A DNA stretch of 13,660 nt from Acidimicrobiia bacterium (GTDB lineage Bacteria > Actinomycetota > Acidimicrobiia > Acidimicrobiales > AC-14), in assembly GCA_019243595.1 (NCBI GenBank), contig JAFAUA010000286.1:1-13660 (forward strand), written 5' to 3'. Of this stretch, positions 1-7,535 are shown piece by piece. The notes beneath the pieces were generated by a model. That model searched no databases and was not told the DNA's origin. It saw nothing but the letters and a program-made list of their open reading frames with translations. Both the position numbers and the translations under genes were made by a program. Position 1 is the first letter of the stretch. Each line of letters starts with the position of its first letter.

Positions 1-33
1 CTCGGCACACCGGTACAGATCGTCGCCTGATTC

Positions 34-55
34 AAAAAGGGGCGCGCGCGAGCCC
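34..55 (-). terminator. Candidate intrinsic terminator after the PBP gene
   Basis: Read on the minus strand, a GC-rich inverted repeat (GGGC, eight bases, GCCC; plus-strand 40-55) is followed by C and five T residues (plus-strand A-run 34-38). It lies 11 bp past the PBP stop codon (67-69). The outer stem is only four base pairs, so stability is uncertain, but the order hairpin then T-run and the location fit a Rho-independent terminator. Confidence 0.5.
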
Positions 56-66
56 GAGGGTGTCGC

Positions 67-2196
67 CTACCTACAGACGGTGCTCGACGTTCGGGGGTTC
101 GTGTAGCAGCGCGGTGCGCGCGTCGGAACGGTGCGCGGTTCGGTCGGCGGCTCGGTCGGTCGCGGCGGACGCGTGATGCTGGGGATGGTGATGGGGATCG
201 ATGCGCTGGGCGTCGTCGTGGACGAACCCGGCGTCGTTGACGCGGTCGGGACGCTGCTGGTTGGCGACGGCGGCGATCCGATCTGCTGGGCGCCAGGGAT
301 CAGGCTGTCGTCCGGTTGGGAGAACGGGATGACCGGTTGCCCCGACAGCGCCTCCTTCATGTAGGCCCCCCAGATCTGCGCGGGGAAGCTGCCGCCCTGC
401 ACGTTGATGCCACCAACGCCGCGCATCGAGACCTCGGCGGTGGGCGAGCCCATCCAGACCGCCGTCGCCAGCTGCGGCGTGTACCCGACGAACCAGGCGT
501 CGTGGTAGTCCTCCGCCGTCCCCGTCTTGCCTGCGACCTGGCGGCCGGGGATCGCGGCCTTCACGCCCGTGCCCCGCTCGACAACTTGCTGCAGCACCTG
601 CGTCTCGACCCGTGCGTTCTGAGCGGCGACGGCCCGACGGGTCTTCGGTTTTGCGCTGAAGATCTGCTTGCCGTTGCGGTCTTCCACGGACTGGATGAAG
701 TACGGGTCGTGGCGTTCGCCGTCGGCGGCGAACGTGGCGTACGCGGTCACCATCTCCAGCGGCGACACGGCCTCGCTGCCCAGGGTCAGCGACTTGACCG
801 GCGTGAGGTGGTGCGTGATCCCCATGCGGTTGGCGACGTCGACGACGTTGCGACCGCCGATTGCTTCCTGCAGCCGCGCGTACGCGCAGTTGACCGAGTG
901 GGCGGTGGCGTCGGTAAGTGTCATCGGCCCACCCTCCTCGCCCTCGAAGTTCGAGGGTGAGTAGGGGTTCGGCGTGCCGCCCGGGTTGGGGATCGGGCAC
1001 GGCGCCGTGCCGTCGATGATGTCGTTGGGGGAGTGGCCCTGCTCGAGGGCGGCCATCAGCGTGAAGGCCTTGAACGACGACCCGGGCTGACGGGCGCCGT
1101 CGGTGACGATGTCGTACTGGGCCTGGTCGAACCCTGGTCCGCCGACCAGGGCGCGCACGGCGCCGTCCTTCGGGTCCATCGACACGAGTGCGGCGGTGAA
1201 CTTGCCGTTGGTGTCGGGCAGATTTTCGTCGATCTTCTGCAAGGCGATCTTCTGCAGATTGGGGTCGAGCGTCGTGTGGATCCGCAGGCCCCCGTTGAAC
1301 ACTTCTTGGTAGCGGTCCTGTGGCGTGCCGCCCAGCGGTGAGCCATCGTTCAACAGGATCTGCTTCACCTTGTCGGCGAAGTAGTCGAGCTTCTCGCCTG
1401 GCTGCTCGACGGGCTTCGGCGGCAGCGGCTCGTCTTTGATCGCAGTGGCGTCCGCGGGCGAGATGTCGTGCAGCTGCGCCATGCGGTCGGCGACCTCGGC
1501 CCGCCGCTTCGTCGCCACGTCCGGATACCGGAACGGGTCGTAGTACACGGGGTTCCGGATGAGGCCGGCGAGCAGTGCGCCTTGGGCAGTCGTGAGCTGA
1601 CCCACCTTCACGCCGTAGTACTTCTCGGCGGCCGCCTCGATGCCGTAGGCGCCGTTCCCGAAGTAGACGGTGTTGAGGTACCGCTCGAGGATCTGGTTCT
1701 TTGACATCTGGGATTCGAGGCGCACGGACAGCACCGCCTCCTTGAGCTTGCGATGCACGTCCTGCTTGGGCGAGAGCAGCGAGTTCTTCACCAGCTGCTG
1801 GGTGATCGTCGAGCCGCCCTGTCGCACGCCGCCCGCCGAGACGTTGGTGGCGAGGGCGCGGCCGAGCGAGCGCAGATCGATGCCGCCGTGCTCATAGAAG
1901 CGGTCGTCCTCGATGTCGATCACGGCCTTCTGAACCTGAATCGGAACGTCGCTCAGCTTGACCGCTACCCGGTTTTCCTCGGCGTGGAGCACGGCGACGG
2001 TGCTGCCGTCGCGTGCCAGCACGAGCGACCGCTCGGACAGGGGCCGCAGGGACTTGGCGAGGTCGTCCTTCTTTCCCTTGCCGGCGGTGAAGAAGGCCTG
2101 GGCCTCTGGGACCATGAGGATCGCCGCGAACGCGAGCGCGATACCAGCAGCGACGATCACAAAAGCGAACCGGACCCACATCCTCCTGCTCGGCAC
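67..2196 (-). CDS. Class A penicillin-binding protein (bifunctional transglycosylase/transpeptidase)
   Basis: This is a PonA/MrcA-type enzyme that polymerises lipid II and cross-links peptidoglycan outside the membrane. With start GTG 2196 (709 aa) it has a short basic N-terminus, one TM helix (about residues 10-35) and a GT51 domain with EDDRFYEHGGID (catalytic Glu about 96), GGSTITQQLVKN and ERYLNTVYFGNGAYG. The transpeptidase domain shows SSFK (nucleophile Ser about 373), SVN (about 434) and KTGTAE (Lys about 557). The last 75 or so residues are a Pro/Thr/Ser-rich extracellular tail ending in a two-Cys segment. The open frame continues upstream to 2400, but that part is not protein-like. 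Two starts are credible: GTG 2196, eight bases after a TAGCGT box, and ATG 2181, where AGGAGG abuts the ATG with no spacer. The gene is divergent from the sugar-phosphate transferase. Family is certain; only the start is open. Confidence 0.95.
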   Translation of the reverse strand: MPSRRMWVRFAFVIVAAGIALAFAAILMVPEAQAFFTAGKGKKDDLAKSLRPLSERSLVLARDGSTVAVLHAEENRVAVKLSDVPIQVQKAVIDIEDDRFYEHGGIDLRSLGRALATNVSAGGVRQGGSTITQQLVKNSLLSPKQDVHRKLKEAVLSVRLESQMSKNQILERYLNTVYFGNGAYGIEAAAEKYYGVKVGQLTTAQGALLAGLIRNPVYYDPFRYPDVATKRRAEVADRMAQLHDISPADATAIKDEPLPPKPVEQPGEKLDYFADKVKQILLNDGSPLGGTPQDRYQEVFNGGLRIHTTLDPNLQKIALQKIDENLPDTNGKFTAALVSMDPKDGAVRALVGGPGFDQAQYDIVTDGARQPGSSFKAFTLMAALEQGHSPNDIIDGTAPCPIPNPGGTPNPYSPSNFEGEEGGPMTLTDATAHSVNCAYARLQEAIGGRNVVDVANRMGITHHLTPVKSLTLGSEAVSPLEMVTAYATFAADGERHDPYFIQSVEDRNGKQIFSAKPKTRRAVAAQNARVETQVLQQVVERGTGVKAAIPGRQVAGKTGTAEDYHDAWFVGYTPQLATAVWMGSPTAEVSMRGVGGINVQGGSFPAQIWGAYMKEALSGQPVIPFSQPDDSLIPGAQQIGSPPSPTSSVPTASTTPGSSTTTPSASIPITIPSITRPPRPTEPPTEPRTVPTRAPRCYTNPRTSSTVCR

Positions 2197-2204
2197 GCCA
2201 GAAA

Positions 2205-2210
2205 ACGCTA
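2205..2210 (-). promoter_or_regulatory. Candidate -10 box (TAGCGT) of the PBP gene
   Basis: On the minus strand TAGCGT is followed by eight bases and then GTG at 2196. That spacing would put the transcription start on the GTG itself, as in leaderless actinobacterial genes. The same TAG(N)(N)T arrangement occurs before four other genes here. No convincing -35 box is visible. Confidence 0.4.
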
Positions 2211-2280
2211 CCCGGGAGACACATCTCCCCAGGTCGCGGGGGCGGTATTGTTTGGCACCACTCAGGGAGGTGGCACAACC

Positions 2281-2337
2281 TTGGTCCGGTACTGGCGGGT
2301 GCCGCGCGGTCGCACTCGCTGCTCCACACGTGGCTGA
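2281..2337 (+). other. Possible 18-codon leader ORF before the sugar-phosphate transferase
   Basis: A strong Shine-Dalgarno sequence, AGGGAGG (2264-2270), lies 10 bp before a TTG that opens an 18-codon frame encoding a very basic peptide (MVRYWRVPRGRTRCSTRG). Its TGA (2335-2337) sits a few bases downstream of the GTG 2330 start of the transferase, so the two frames overlap by 8 bp. This would allow translational coupling. TTG starts are weak and no conservation can be tested here, so it is only a candidate. Confidence 0.25.
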
Positions 2338-3808
2338 CGTCAGACTCGCGCCGACCGGCGTCCCCGAGGCGCCAGAGGTCAAGGTCCCGACCCGCCGCAC
2401 CCTCGCTCACCGGGCGCGGGTGGTCGCCTTCGTCAACCTCGTCGTCGACCTGGTCGCCGTGAGCGGCGGTTACCTCTTGTCCAAGGGCATCATCGCCTCC
2501 ACCCGGGCCGACGCCGCCACGCGTACGCCGTTCTCACTGAGCGGCCGCTGGGTGATGCTGACGATCCCGCTGTGGCTGGTGATCTTCGCGGCCTACGGCC
2601 TGTACAACCGCAGCGAGCTCGACGCGCCCTCCGAGGAGATCCGCCGCCTCTTCCATGGCATCACCGTGAGCCTCGTCGCCATCGTGATGCTGACATTTTT
2701 CGCGAAGTTCGCGGTTTCCCGCGGGTGGATCGCGTCGCTGGCACTGTCCACCACGCTCACGCTCGCCGCCGGCCGCTTCGCCGTGCGCAAGCTCACCGGC
2801 CGTCTGAACGCCAGCGGCTATCTGTGCACGCCCGCGCTGGTCATCGGCATCAACGAGGAGGCGCGCACGATTGCCCGGTCACTGGGCCGACAGCCGAAGC
2901 TCGGTTACGGCGCGGTGGGCTTCGTGAGCGTCGGCCCGGCTCCCTCGGCGATGATCGATGGCCTCCCGGTCGTCGGCACGGTCGACGACATCGCCGCCGT
3001 CGCCCGCCGCACTGGTGTCGCTGCGGTCGTCATCGCCGGCACTGCCGTGCGCGCCGACACCTTGTTGCAGATCGACGCCGCCCTGCAGGCCGTCGACGTC
3101 GAGATCCGCCTCACGCCTGGCCTGCCCCACGTGAGCCCGTCGCGCATCACCATCCGCCCCCTCGACGGGTTGGCACTCCTCTCTCTTGACCGTCGCGAGC
3201 TCGGGATCCGTCAGGCCGCGCTGAAGCGGATGTTCGACGTCGTCGTCGGCACGATCCTCTTCGTGTTTGCCCTGCCCGTGATGTCCGTGGTCGCCGTGCT
3301 CGTGCGCCTCACCAGCAGGGGTCCTGCGCTGTTCCGCCAGGAGCGGGTGGGCAAGGGCGGCCAACCGTTCGTCATGTACAAATTCCGCAGCATGGTCAAG
3401 GGTGCCGAGGAGCAGCACGAGCAGCTCGTGCGGGCCAGCGGCGCCGACACCGTGCTCTTCAAGCTGCGCGAGGACCCGCGCGTCACGCCCGTCGGCGGCG
3501 TGTTGCGGCGCTGGGCACTCGACGAGCTTCCTCAGCTTTGGAACGTCGTCAAAGGCGACATGAGCCTCGTCGGGCCGCGACCCGCGCTGCCGGGTGAGAC
3601 GGCCCGCTACTCCAACCGTCTGCGCACCCGCCTGCAGGTGAAGCCCGGCCTCACCGGCCTGTGGCAGGTCAACGGGCGTCACGAGCTCCCGTTCGCCGAC
3701 TACATCCGCTACGACCTCTTCTACGTCGAGAACTGGAGCCTCGGTCTCGACCTGTACGTCATCGGAAAGACGGTCCCGGCGCTGCTGGCCCGAAGGGGTT
3801 CGTACTAG
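2330..3808 (+). CDS. Polyprenyl-phosphate sugar-1-phosphate transferase (WbaP/EpsE type, Bac_transf family)
   Basis: This membrane enzyme moves a sugar-1-phosphate from a nucleotide sugar to undecaprenyl phosphate, the first step in building exopolysaccharide, capsule or glycoprotein glycans. At 492 aa it shows four N-terminal TM segments (about residues 30-165), a nucleotide-binding-like middle domain of the CoA_binding_3 type (about 165-290), and a C-terminal catalytic domain starting at KRMFDVVVG (299) with its membrane hairpin. That domain carries RQERVGKGGQPF, KFRSM (351), DELPQLWNVVKGDMS (398), GPRP (415) and LTGLWQVNGR. The length is normal for the long polyisoprenyl-phosphate transferases. 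GTG 2330 is chosen because the frame upstream is not protein-like; GTG 2270 is the alternative. The sugar substrate cannot be read from sequence. Only 26 bp separate it from the PAPS-synthesis gene, so co-transcription is possible. Confidence 0.92.
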   Translation: MADVRLAPTGVPEAPEVKVPTRRTLAHRARVVAFVNLVVDLVAVSGGYLLSKGIIASTRADAATRTPFSLSGRWVMLTIPLWLVIFAAYGLYNRSELDAPSEEIRRLFHGITVSLVAIVMLTFFAKFAVSRGWIASLALSTTLTLAAGRFAVRKLTGRLNASGYLCTPALVIGINEEARTIARSLGRQPKLGYGAVGFVSVGPAPSAMIDGLPVVGTVDDIAAVARRTGVAAVVIAGTAVRADTLLQIDAALQAVDVEIRLTPGLPHVSPSRITIRPLDGLALLSLDRRELGIRQAALKRMFDVVVGTILFVFALPVMSVVAVLVRLTSRGPALFRQERVGKGGQPFVMYKFRSMVKGAEEQHEQLVRASGADTVLFKLREDPRVTPVGGVLRRWALDELPQLWNVVKGDMSLVGPRPALPGETARYSNRLRTRLQVKPGLTGLWQVNGRHELPFADYIRYDLFYVENWSLGLDLYVIGKTVPALLARRGSY

Positions 3809-3818
3809 CTGCTGCCGG

Positions 3819-3824
3819 TAGGTT
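3819..3824 (+). promoter_or_regulatory. Candidate -10 box (TAGGTT) of the sat/cysC fusion gene
   Basis: GGTAGGTT lies between the transferase stop and the ATG at 3835, with ten bases between the box and the ATG. The same octamer occurs seven bases before the DUF6941-like gene (6817-6824). This suggests the fusion gene has its own near-leaderless promoter besides any read-through. Confidence 0.4.
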
Positions 3825-3834
3825 CGCAGTCGAT

Positions 3835-5559
3835 ATGACTGCGCATCTGAACCCTCCCCACGGCGGCTCGCTCGTCGACCTCATCGCCACCGACGACCGC
3901 GCCAGCGAGCTCAAGGAGCAGTCCAAGGACTGGCCCTCGTGGGATCTCACCGCCCGCCAGCTGTGTGACCTCGAGCTTCTCGCCAACGGCGCCTTTTCAC
4001 CGCTGACGGGCTTTCTCAACCAAGCCGACTACGAGTCGGTGTGCTCTTCGATGCGCCTCGCCGACGGGTCGCTGTGGACCCTCCCCGTCGTGCTCGACCT
4101 GCCCGAAGAGGTCGCCGACGGCGTGAAGGAGGGGACGACGCTCGCCCTGCGCGACCCCGAGGGCGTGATGCTGGCGGCCATCGAGGTCGCCGAGATGTAC
4201 CGCCCCGACCGTCAGCAGGAGGCCAAGGCGGTTTACGGCACCGACAACCCCGAGCATCCGGGCGTCGCTCACCTGCTCGAGCGCACCCACCCCGTGTACG
4301 TGTCCGGCCGCCTCGAGGCGATCCAGCTGCCGGTGCACTACGACTTCCGCCGCCTGCGACTCACGCCCGCCGAGCTGCGCGCCGAGTTCGACCGCCTCGG
4401 CTGGCAGAAGGTCGTCGCCTTCCAGACGCGCAACCCCATGCACCGGGCCCACCTCGAGCTGACGATGCGCGCCGCCAAGGACGTGGAAGCCAACCTCCTC
4501 ATCCAGCCGTCCGTCGGCATGACCAAGCCCGGCGACGTCGACCACTACACCCGCGTGCGCTGCTACGAGGCGCTCATGGGCCGCTTCCCCCGCTCGACGG
4601 CGATGCTGTCGCTGCTTCCGCTGAGCATGCGCATGGGCGGGCCTCGGGAAGCCGTCTTCCACGCCACCATCCGGAAGAACTACGGCTGCAGCCACTTCAT
4701 CGTCGGCCGCGACCACGCTGGTCCCGGCAACGACTCGTCGGGCACGCCGTTCTACGGCCCCTACGACGCCCAGGAGCTCCTGCAGAAGCACGAAGAGGAG
4801 CTCGGCGTGCAGATGGTGCCGTTCCGCATGATGGTCTACGTCCAGGATCTCGACGCCTACTACCCCGAGGACGAGGTCCCCGAGGGCAAGCGGGCGCTGA
4901 ACATCTCGGGCACCGAGCTGCGGCAGCGCCTCGCCGAGGGCCGGGACATCCCGGAGTGGTTCACGTTCCCCGAGGTTGCCGAGGAGCTGCGTCGCAGCTA
5001 TCCGCCCCGCAAGGAGCAGGGGTTCACCGTGCTGTTCACGGGCCTGTCGGGATCGGGCAAGTCGACGATCGCCAACGCCCTCATCTCCAAGTTCCTGGAA
5101 ATGGGCGGTCGTCCGGTCACGCTCCTCGACGGCGACCTGGTGCGCAAGAACCTTTCGTCGGAGCTCGGCTTCTCGAAGGAGCACCGCGACATCAACATCC
5201 GCCGCATCGGCTACGTGGCGTCGGAGATCACCAAGAACGGGGGCATCGCCGTCTGCGCGCCGATCGCGCCGTACGACAACGTGCGCAAAGAGGTGCGGGC
5301 GATGAACGAAGCCGTCGGCGGCTTCATCCTCGTGCACGTCGCCACCTCGGTCGAGGTGTGCGAGCAACGAGACCGCAAGGGTCTCTACGCCAAGGCCCGG
5401 GCCGGCATCATCCCCGAGTTCACCGGCGTCTCAGATCCCTACGAGGTGCCCGCCGACGCCGACGTAACCATCGACACCGAGTCGACCTCGCCCGACGAAG
5501 CCGCCCAGCAGGTGCTCCTTCACTTGGAGCACGAGGGCTACATCGGCGCTGCGACGTAA
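3835..5559 (+). CDS. sat: Bifunctional sulfate adenylyltransferase / adenylylsulfate kinase (Sat-CysC fusion)
   Basis: This cytosolic enzyme activates sulfate in two steps: ATP plus sulfate gives APS, then APS plus ATP gives PAPS, the donor for sulfotransferases or for reductive assimilation. At 574 aa, the N-terminal part (about 1-385) is a homo-oligomeric-type ATP sulfurylase with QTRNPMHRAH (HRAH at 203-206) and GRDHAGPGND (from 291). The C-terminal part is an APS kinase with P-loop GLSGSGKST (from 403), LDGDLVRKNL, and the APIAPYDNVRKEVR segment. All key kinase motifs look intact, unlike the inactive APS-kinase-like domain of fungal ATP sulfurylases. ATG 3835 is chosen because family similarity begins just after it and the frame upstream is junk; no clear ribosome binding site precedes it, but TAGGTT does. 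No cysH, cysD/N or sulfotransferase gene is in the window. Confidence 0.95.
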   Translation: MTAHLNPPHGGSLVDLIATDDRASELKEQSKDWPSWDLTARQLCDLELLANGAFSPLTGFLNQADYESVCSSMRLADGSLWTLPVVLDLPEEVADGVKEGTTLALRDPEGVMLAAIEVAEMYRPDRQQEAKAVYGTDNPEHPGVAHLLERTHPVYVSGRLEAIQLPVHYDFRRLRLTPAELRAEFDRLGWQKVVAFQTRNPMHRAHLELTMRAAKDVEANLLIQPSVGMTKPGDVDHYTRVRCYEALMGRFPRSTAMLSLLPLSMRMGGPREAVFHATIRKNYGCSHFIVGRDHAGPGNDSSGTPFYGPYDAQELLQKHEEELGVQMVPFRMMVYVQDLDAYYPEDEVPEGKRALNISGTELRQRLAEGRDIPEWFTFPEVAEELRRSYPPRKEQGFTVLFTGLSGSGKSTIANALISKFLEMGGRPVTLLDGDLVRKNLSSELGFSKEHRDINIRRIGYVASEITKNGGIAVCAPIAPYDNVRKEVRAMNEAVGGFILVHVATSVEVCEQRDRKGLYAKARAGIIPEFTGVSDPYEVPADADVTIDTESTSPDEAAQQVLLHLEHEGYIGAAT

Positions 5560-5564
5560 TTTCG

Positions 5565-5594
5565 AGCTCGCAAGCGAAGCTTGCTCGGCGAGCT
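5565..5594 (+). terminator. Hairpin just after sat/cysC, candidate terminator
   Basis: Six bases after the stop codon, AGCTCGCAAGC (5565-5575) pairs around a GAA loop with GCTTGC (5579-5584) and, after a short bulge, CGAGCT (5589-5594). There is no T-run, as is common for high-GC actinobacterial terminators. It is the first of a series of hairpins filling the gap between two convergent genes. Confidence 0.45.
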
Positions 5595-5612
5595 AAATCG
5601 TGCTGCGGGCTC

Positions 5613-5701
5613 GCGCCAAAGGCGCTCCTCCTCCGCCAACCGCTTGTTGGCCGTCCGCCAGATGTGAGCGCCTTCGGCGCTGAGAGCGGCCGACGGCGGA
5701 C
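5613..5701. repeat. Cluster of three hairpins between convergent genes
   Basis: Three further inverted repeats follow in 90 bp. GCGCC-AAA-GGCGC is at 5613-5625 and GCCAAC-CGCTT-GTTGGC at 5635-5651. A nested structure follows, in which GTCCGCC (5653-5659) pairs with GGCGGAC (5695-5701) around AGCGCC-TTC-GGCGCT (5667-5681). The inner stem presents C(UUCG)G, a very stable RNA tetraloop. Because it serves both strands it may be a bidirectional terminator. Its modular look also resembles an extragenic palindromic repeat, which cannot be tested without the genome. Confidence 0.5.
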
Positions 5702-5725
5702 CTCGTCGCCCAGCGGGCGCGTCTC

Positions 5726-6787
5726 TCAGCGGCGGGCGATGGTGAAGATCCCGGCGAGGGCCACGAGGCCGACGCCGAGGACGATGATCAGACCGCTCGT
5801 GACGTAGTCGCGGAATGCGTCGCGGGCGGGCTTGTAGACGGCGCTTGTGCTGATGCCCGCGTAGACGTGCCAGTTGAGCTCATCGACCCCCTGGCCGACG
5901 TAGAGGCGCTTGGTGCCGTTGAGGTCCTTCAAGACGGCGCCCTTGGACGAGTCGGCCCGCGCGTAGGCGGCCGCGTTGATCGCCTTTCCGACCGAGCCCT
6001 GTGGGTCGATCGAACGGGAGACGACCTTGTCGCGCTTCGCAGTGGTGATGACGTACTCGAGCGAGGTGCCCGGGTAACGGTCGGCGGCGAAGCGTTCGTG
6101 GAGCGTCGTCGCCAGCGGCGACAGGTCGAGGGCGACGACGAGAACCCCCGGAGGTCTGGCGTCGGGCGGCGCGTTGGGCGCCGGGATCGGGGCGGCGACG
6201 AACAGCGAAGGGTTGTTGGTGAGCGGATCGTTGAGAGGACCCACGACGGTCGCCGCGTTGCGGTCGACCACGGGCGTCAGCCACTGGGCGTCGGCGTACG
6301 GCTTGGTGCCGGGCTTCACGGCGCCCGGGTTGGAGCCACAGACGACGCTGCCATCGGGGAGCACGATGCTGAGCACGCCCGACGTGAAGCTGCGGAAGGA
6401 GGCGAAGCTGAGGTTGCAGTGATCCGGCGGGTAGCCGGCCACGTTCCCGTTCGTCACCTGGCCGAGCGACTGGCCGGAACGAACGATGAGGGCGCGCATG
6501 TCGGGGATGGAGCCGCTGATCGACTCGGCGCCCGCCGTTTTGCTCTTGCCGGTGATGCCGGCGGCCAAGCCTGCTTCGAACTTGGCGTTGAGCGCGCCCT
6601 CGGTCCGCGCCCGCCGGTAGTCCTTCGACACGATGAGCACGCCCGACAGCACGACGAGGGCGATCGTGACGATGACCACGGCGATGAGGTGGGCCCGCAG
6701 CGACCACCGGCGCCGCCGCGACCGGGGCGTGACAGGGTCGGGACGTTCGGTGGTGGGAAGGGCGAGGCCGTCTGCCGGCGTCGTCAT
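5726..6787 (-). CDS. Membrane-anchored extracellular Cache-like sensor domain protein without output domain
   Basis: The 353-aa protein has a cytoplasmic N-terminus (1-32) with an RSRRRR cluster, TM helix 1 (about 33-53), an extracellular domain of about 270 residues, and TM helix 2 (about 328-349). It then stops at once with Ala-Arg-Arg. The segment at about 163-230 (PYADAQWLTPVVDR, GPLNDPLTNNPSLFVAAPI, GVLVVALDLSPL) looks like a double-Cache (dCache_1-type) ligand-binding domain as found in chemoreceptors, histidine kinases and GGDEF proteins. Cys124 and Cys150 could form a disulfide. No HAMP, kinase, GGDEF or methyl-accepting region follows, and the downstream DNA is the hairpin cluster, so this is not obviously a broken longer gene. 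It may signal through a partner. The ligand is unknown, and the domain call is by pattern, not by search. Confidence 0.8.
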   Translation of the reverse strand: MTTPADGLALPTTERPDPVTPRSRRRRWSLRAHLIAVVIVTIALVVLSGVLIVSKDYRRARTEGALNAKFEAGLAAGITGKSKTAGAESISGSIPDMRALIVRSGQSLGQVTNGNVAGYPPDHCNLSFASFRSFTSGVLSIVLPDGSVVCGSNPGAVKPGTKPYADAQWLTPVVDRNAATVVGPLNDPLTNNPSLFVAAPIPAPNAPPDARPPGVLVVALDLSPLATTLHERFAADRYPGTSLEYVITTAKRDKVVSRSIDPQGSVGKAINAAAYARADSSKGAVLKDLNGTKRLYVGQGVDELNWHVYAGISTSAVYKPARDAFRDYVTSGLIIVLGVGLVALAGIFTIARR

Positions 6788-6794
6788 GGGCGGG

Positions 6795-6800
6795 AGCCTA
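6795..6800 (-). promoter_or_regulatory. Candidate -10 box (TAGGCT) of the sensor gene
   Basis: On the minus strand TAGGCT is followed by seven bases and the ATG at 6787, with no purine-rich ribosome binding site between. This fits leaderless transcription. The 44-bp divergent gap holds a second such box for the opposite gene. Confidence 0.45.
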
Positions 6801-6818
6801 GGAGAACAACACCCCGGG

Positions 6819-6824
6819 TAGGTT
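6819..6824 (+). promoter_or_regulatory. Candidate -10 box (TAGGTT) of the DUF6941-like gene
   Basis: TAGGTT is followed by seven bases (GCTCCCC) and the ATG at 6832. The spacing places the transcription start on the ATG. No Shine-Dalgarno sequence is present. Confidence 0.45.
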
Positions 6825-6831
6825 GCTCCCC

Positions 6832-7260
6832 ATGCGGGTGACCATGATGTTGTGCGACGCCGCCCAGGTGGCCGAGGGCAAGCTCTTCGTTCTCGGTGGC
6901 GGCTGGAGCATCACCGGCGCCCAGATGGGTCCCAGCGCCATCGCCCTCAAGCTGGAAGTGCCGTGGGACCAGACCAACGTCGCCCACCACTGGGAGCTGT
7001 ACCTCGTCGACGCCGACGGACGCCCGGTGACGATCCACACCGACGACGGGCAGCAGGCGATCGAGGTCCGCGGCGACTTCGAGGTCGGGCGCCCGCCCGG
7101 TCTGCCGACCGGCGCGCCGCTTGACGTGCCGATCGCCGTCAACCTGCCGCCGCTGCCCGTGCACGGCGGTGAGCGTTATGAGTGGCGGCTGACGATCGAC
7201 GGCGAGAGCAACGAGGAGTGGTCGGTGTCCTTCACGACCCTCGCCACCGAGCCCGCCTGA
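6832..7260 (+). CDS. DUF6941-like conserved protein of unknown function
   Basis: This 142-aa protein has no signal peptide or TM helix. Its N-terminus (MMLCDAAQVAEGKLFVLGGG, about residues 5-24) and its two-lobed beta-rich pattern match what I recall of the DUF6941 family: small actinobacterial proteins with 'CDxAQV..GKLxxLGGGW' near the start. The middle (WELYLVDADGRPV) and the end (GGERYEWRLTIDGESNEEWSVSF) suggest a single beta-sandwich fold. The biochemical role is unknown. ATG 6832 is chosen over TTG 6823 because it follows the TAGGTT box at leaderless spacing and leaves the conserved start intact. Its stop overlaps the next start (TGATG), so the two are probably co-translated. Confidence 0.8.
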   Translation: MRVTMMLCDAAQVAEGKLFVLGGGWSITGAQMGPSAIALKLEVPWDQTNVAHHWELYLVDADGRPVTIHTDDGQQAIEVRGDFEVGRPPGLPTGAPLDVPIAVNLPPLPVHGGERYEWRLTIDGESNEEWSVSFTTLATEPA

Positions 7261-7535
7261 TGCCGCGTTACGGCCCCCCGCCCGACGCCGAGCCGCCCGA
7301 GGCGCCGCCCCCCGACGACGGGTCATATCGCCGGCGCTGGTCGGCTGGCGCCAAGGTGCTCGCCGTGATCGCGACGGTCGGCATGGTCGCCGCCTTCGTC
7401 TTCGAGTTCCTGCCCCCGACGGCCAGCAAGTCGTCGCAGAAGATCTCGACGACGGTCGTCGTCCCAACGTCGACCACAGTGACGACGTTGTCCACAACCA
7501 CCACGACGCCGCCGGTAACGACTACTTCGCGCTAG
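7260..7535 (+). CDS. Small single-pass membrane protein with Pro-rich N-terminus and Thr-rich tail
   Basis: At 91 aa, it has residues 1-22 rich in Pro and acidic residues, then an RRR stretch, one TM helix (about 31-51) and a Thr/Val/Pro-rich tail (63-91). Arginines before the helix predict a cytoplasmic N-terminus and an exported tail. The ATG overlaps the stop of the DUF6941-like gene (TGATG), a strong sign of translational coupling. The last 14 bp overlap the end of the convergent gene. I do not recognise a family. The Thr-rich tail resembles linkers of other surface proteins in this window and could be glycosylated, which is inference. Confidence 0.7.
   Translation: MPRYGPPPDAEPPEAPPPDDGSYRRRWSAGAKVLAVIATVGMVAAFVFEFLPPTASKSSQKISTTVVVPTSTTVTTLSTTTTTPPVTTTSR

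Noticed and set aside
1958..2329. N-terminal extension of the sugar-phosphate transferase to an upstream start near 1958
   Set aside because: It would run antisense through the start of the PBP gene and its translation is not protein-like.
3997..5807. Long alternative frames (456 codons minus, 588 codons plus) over sat/cysC
   Set aside because: They overlap a gene with clear catalytic motifs and translate to Arg/Pro/His-rich shadow sequence.
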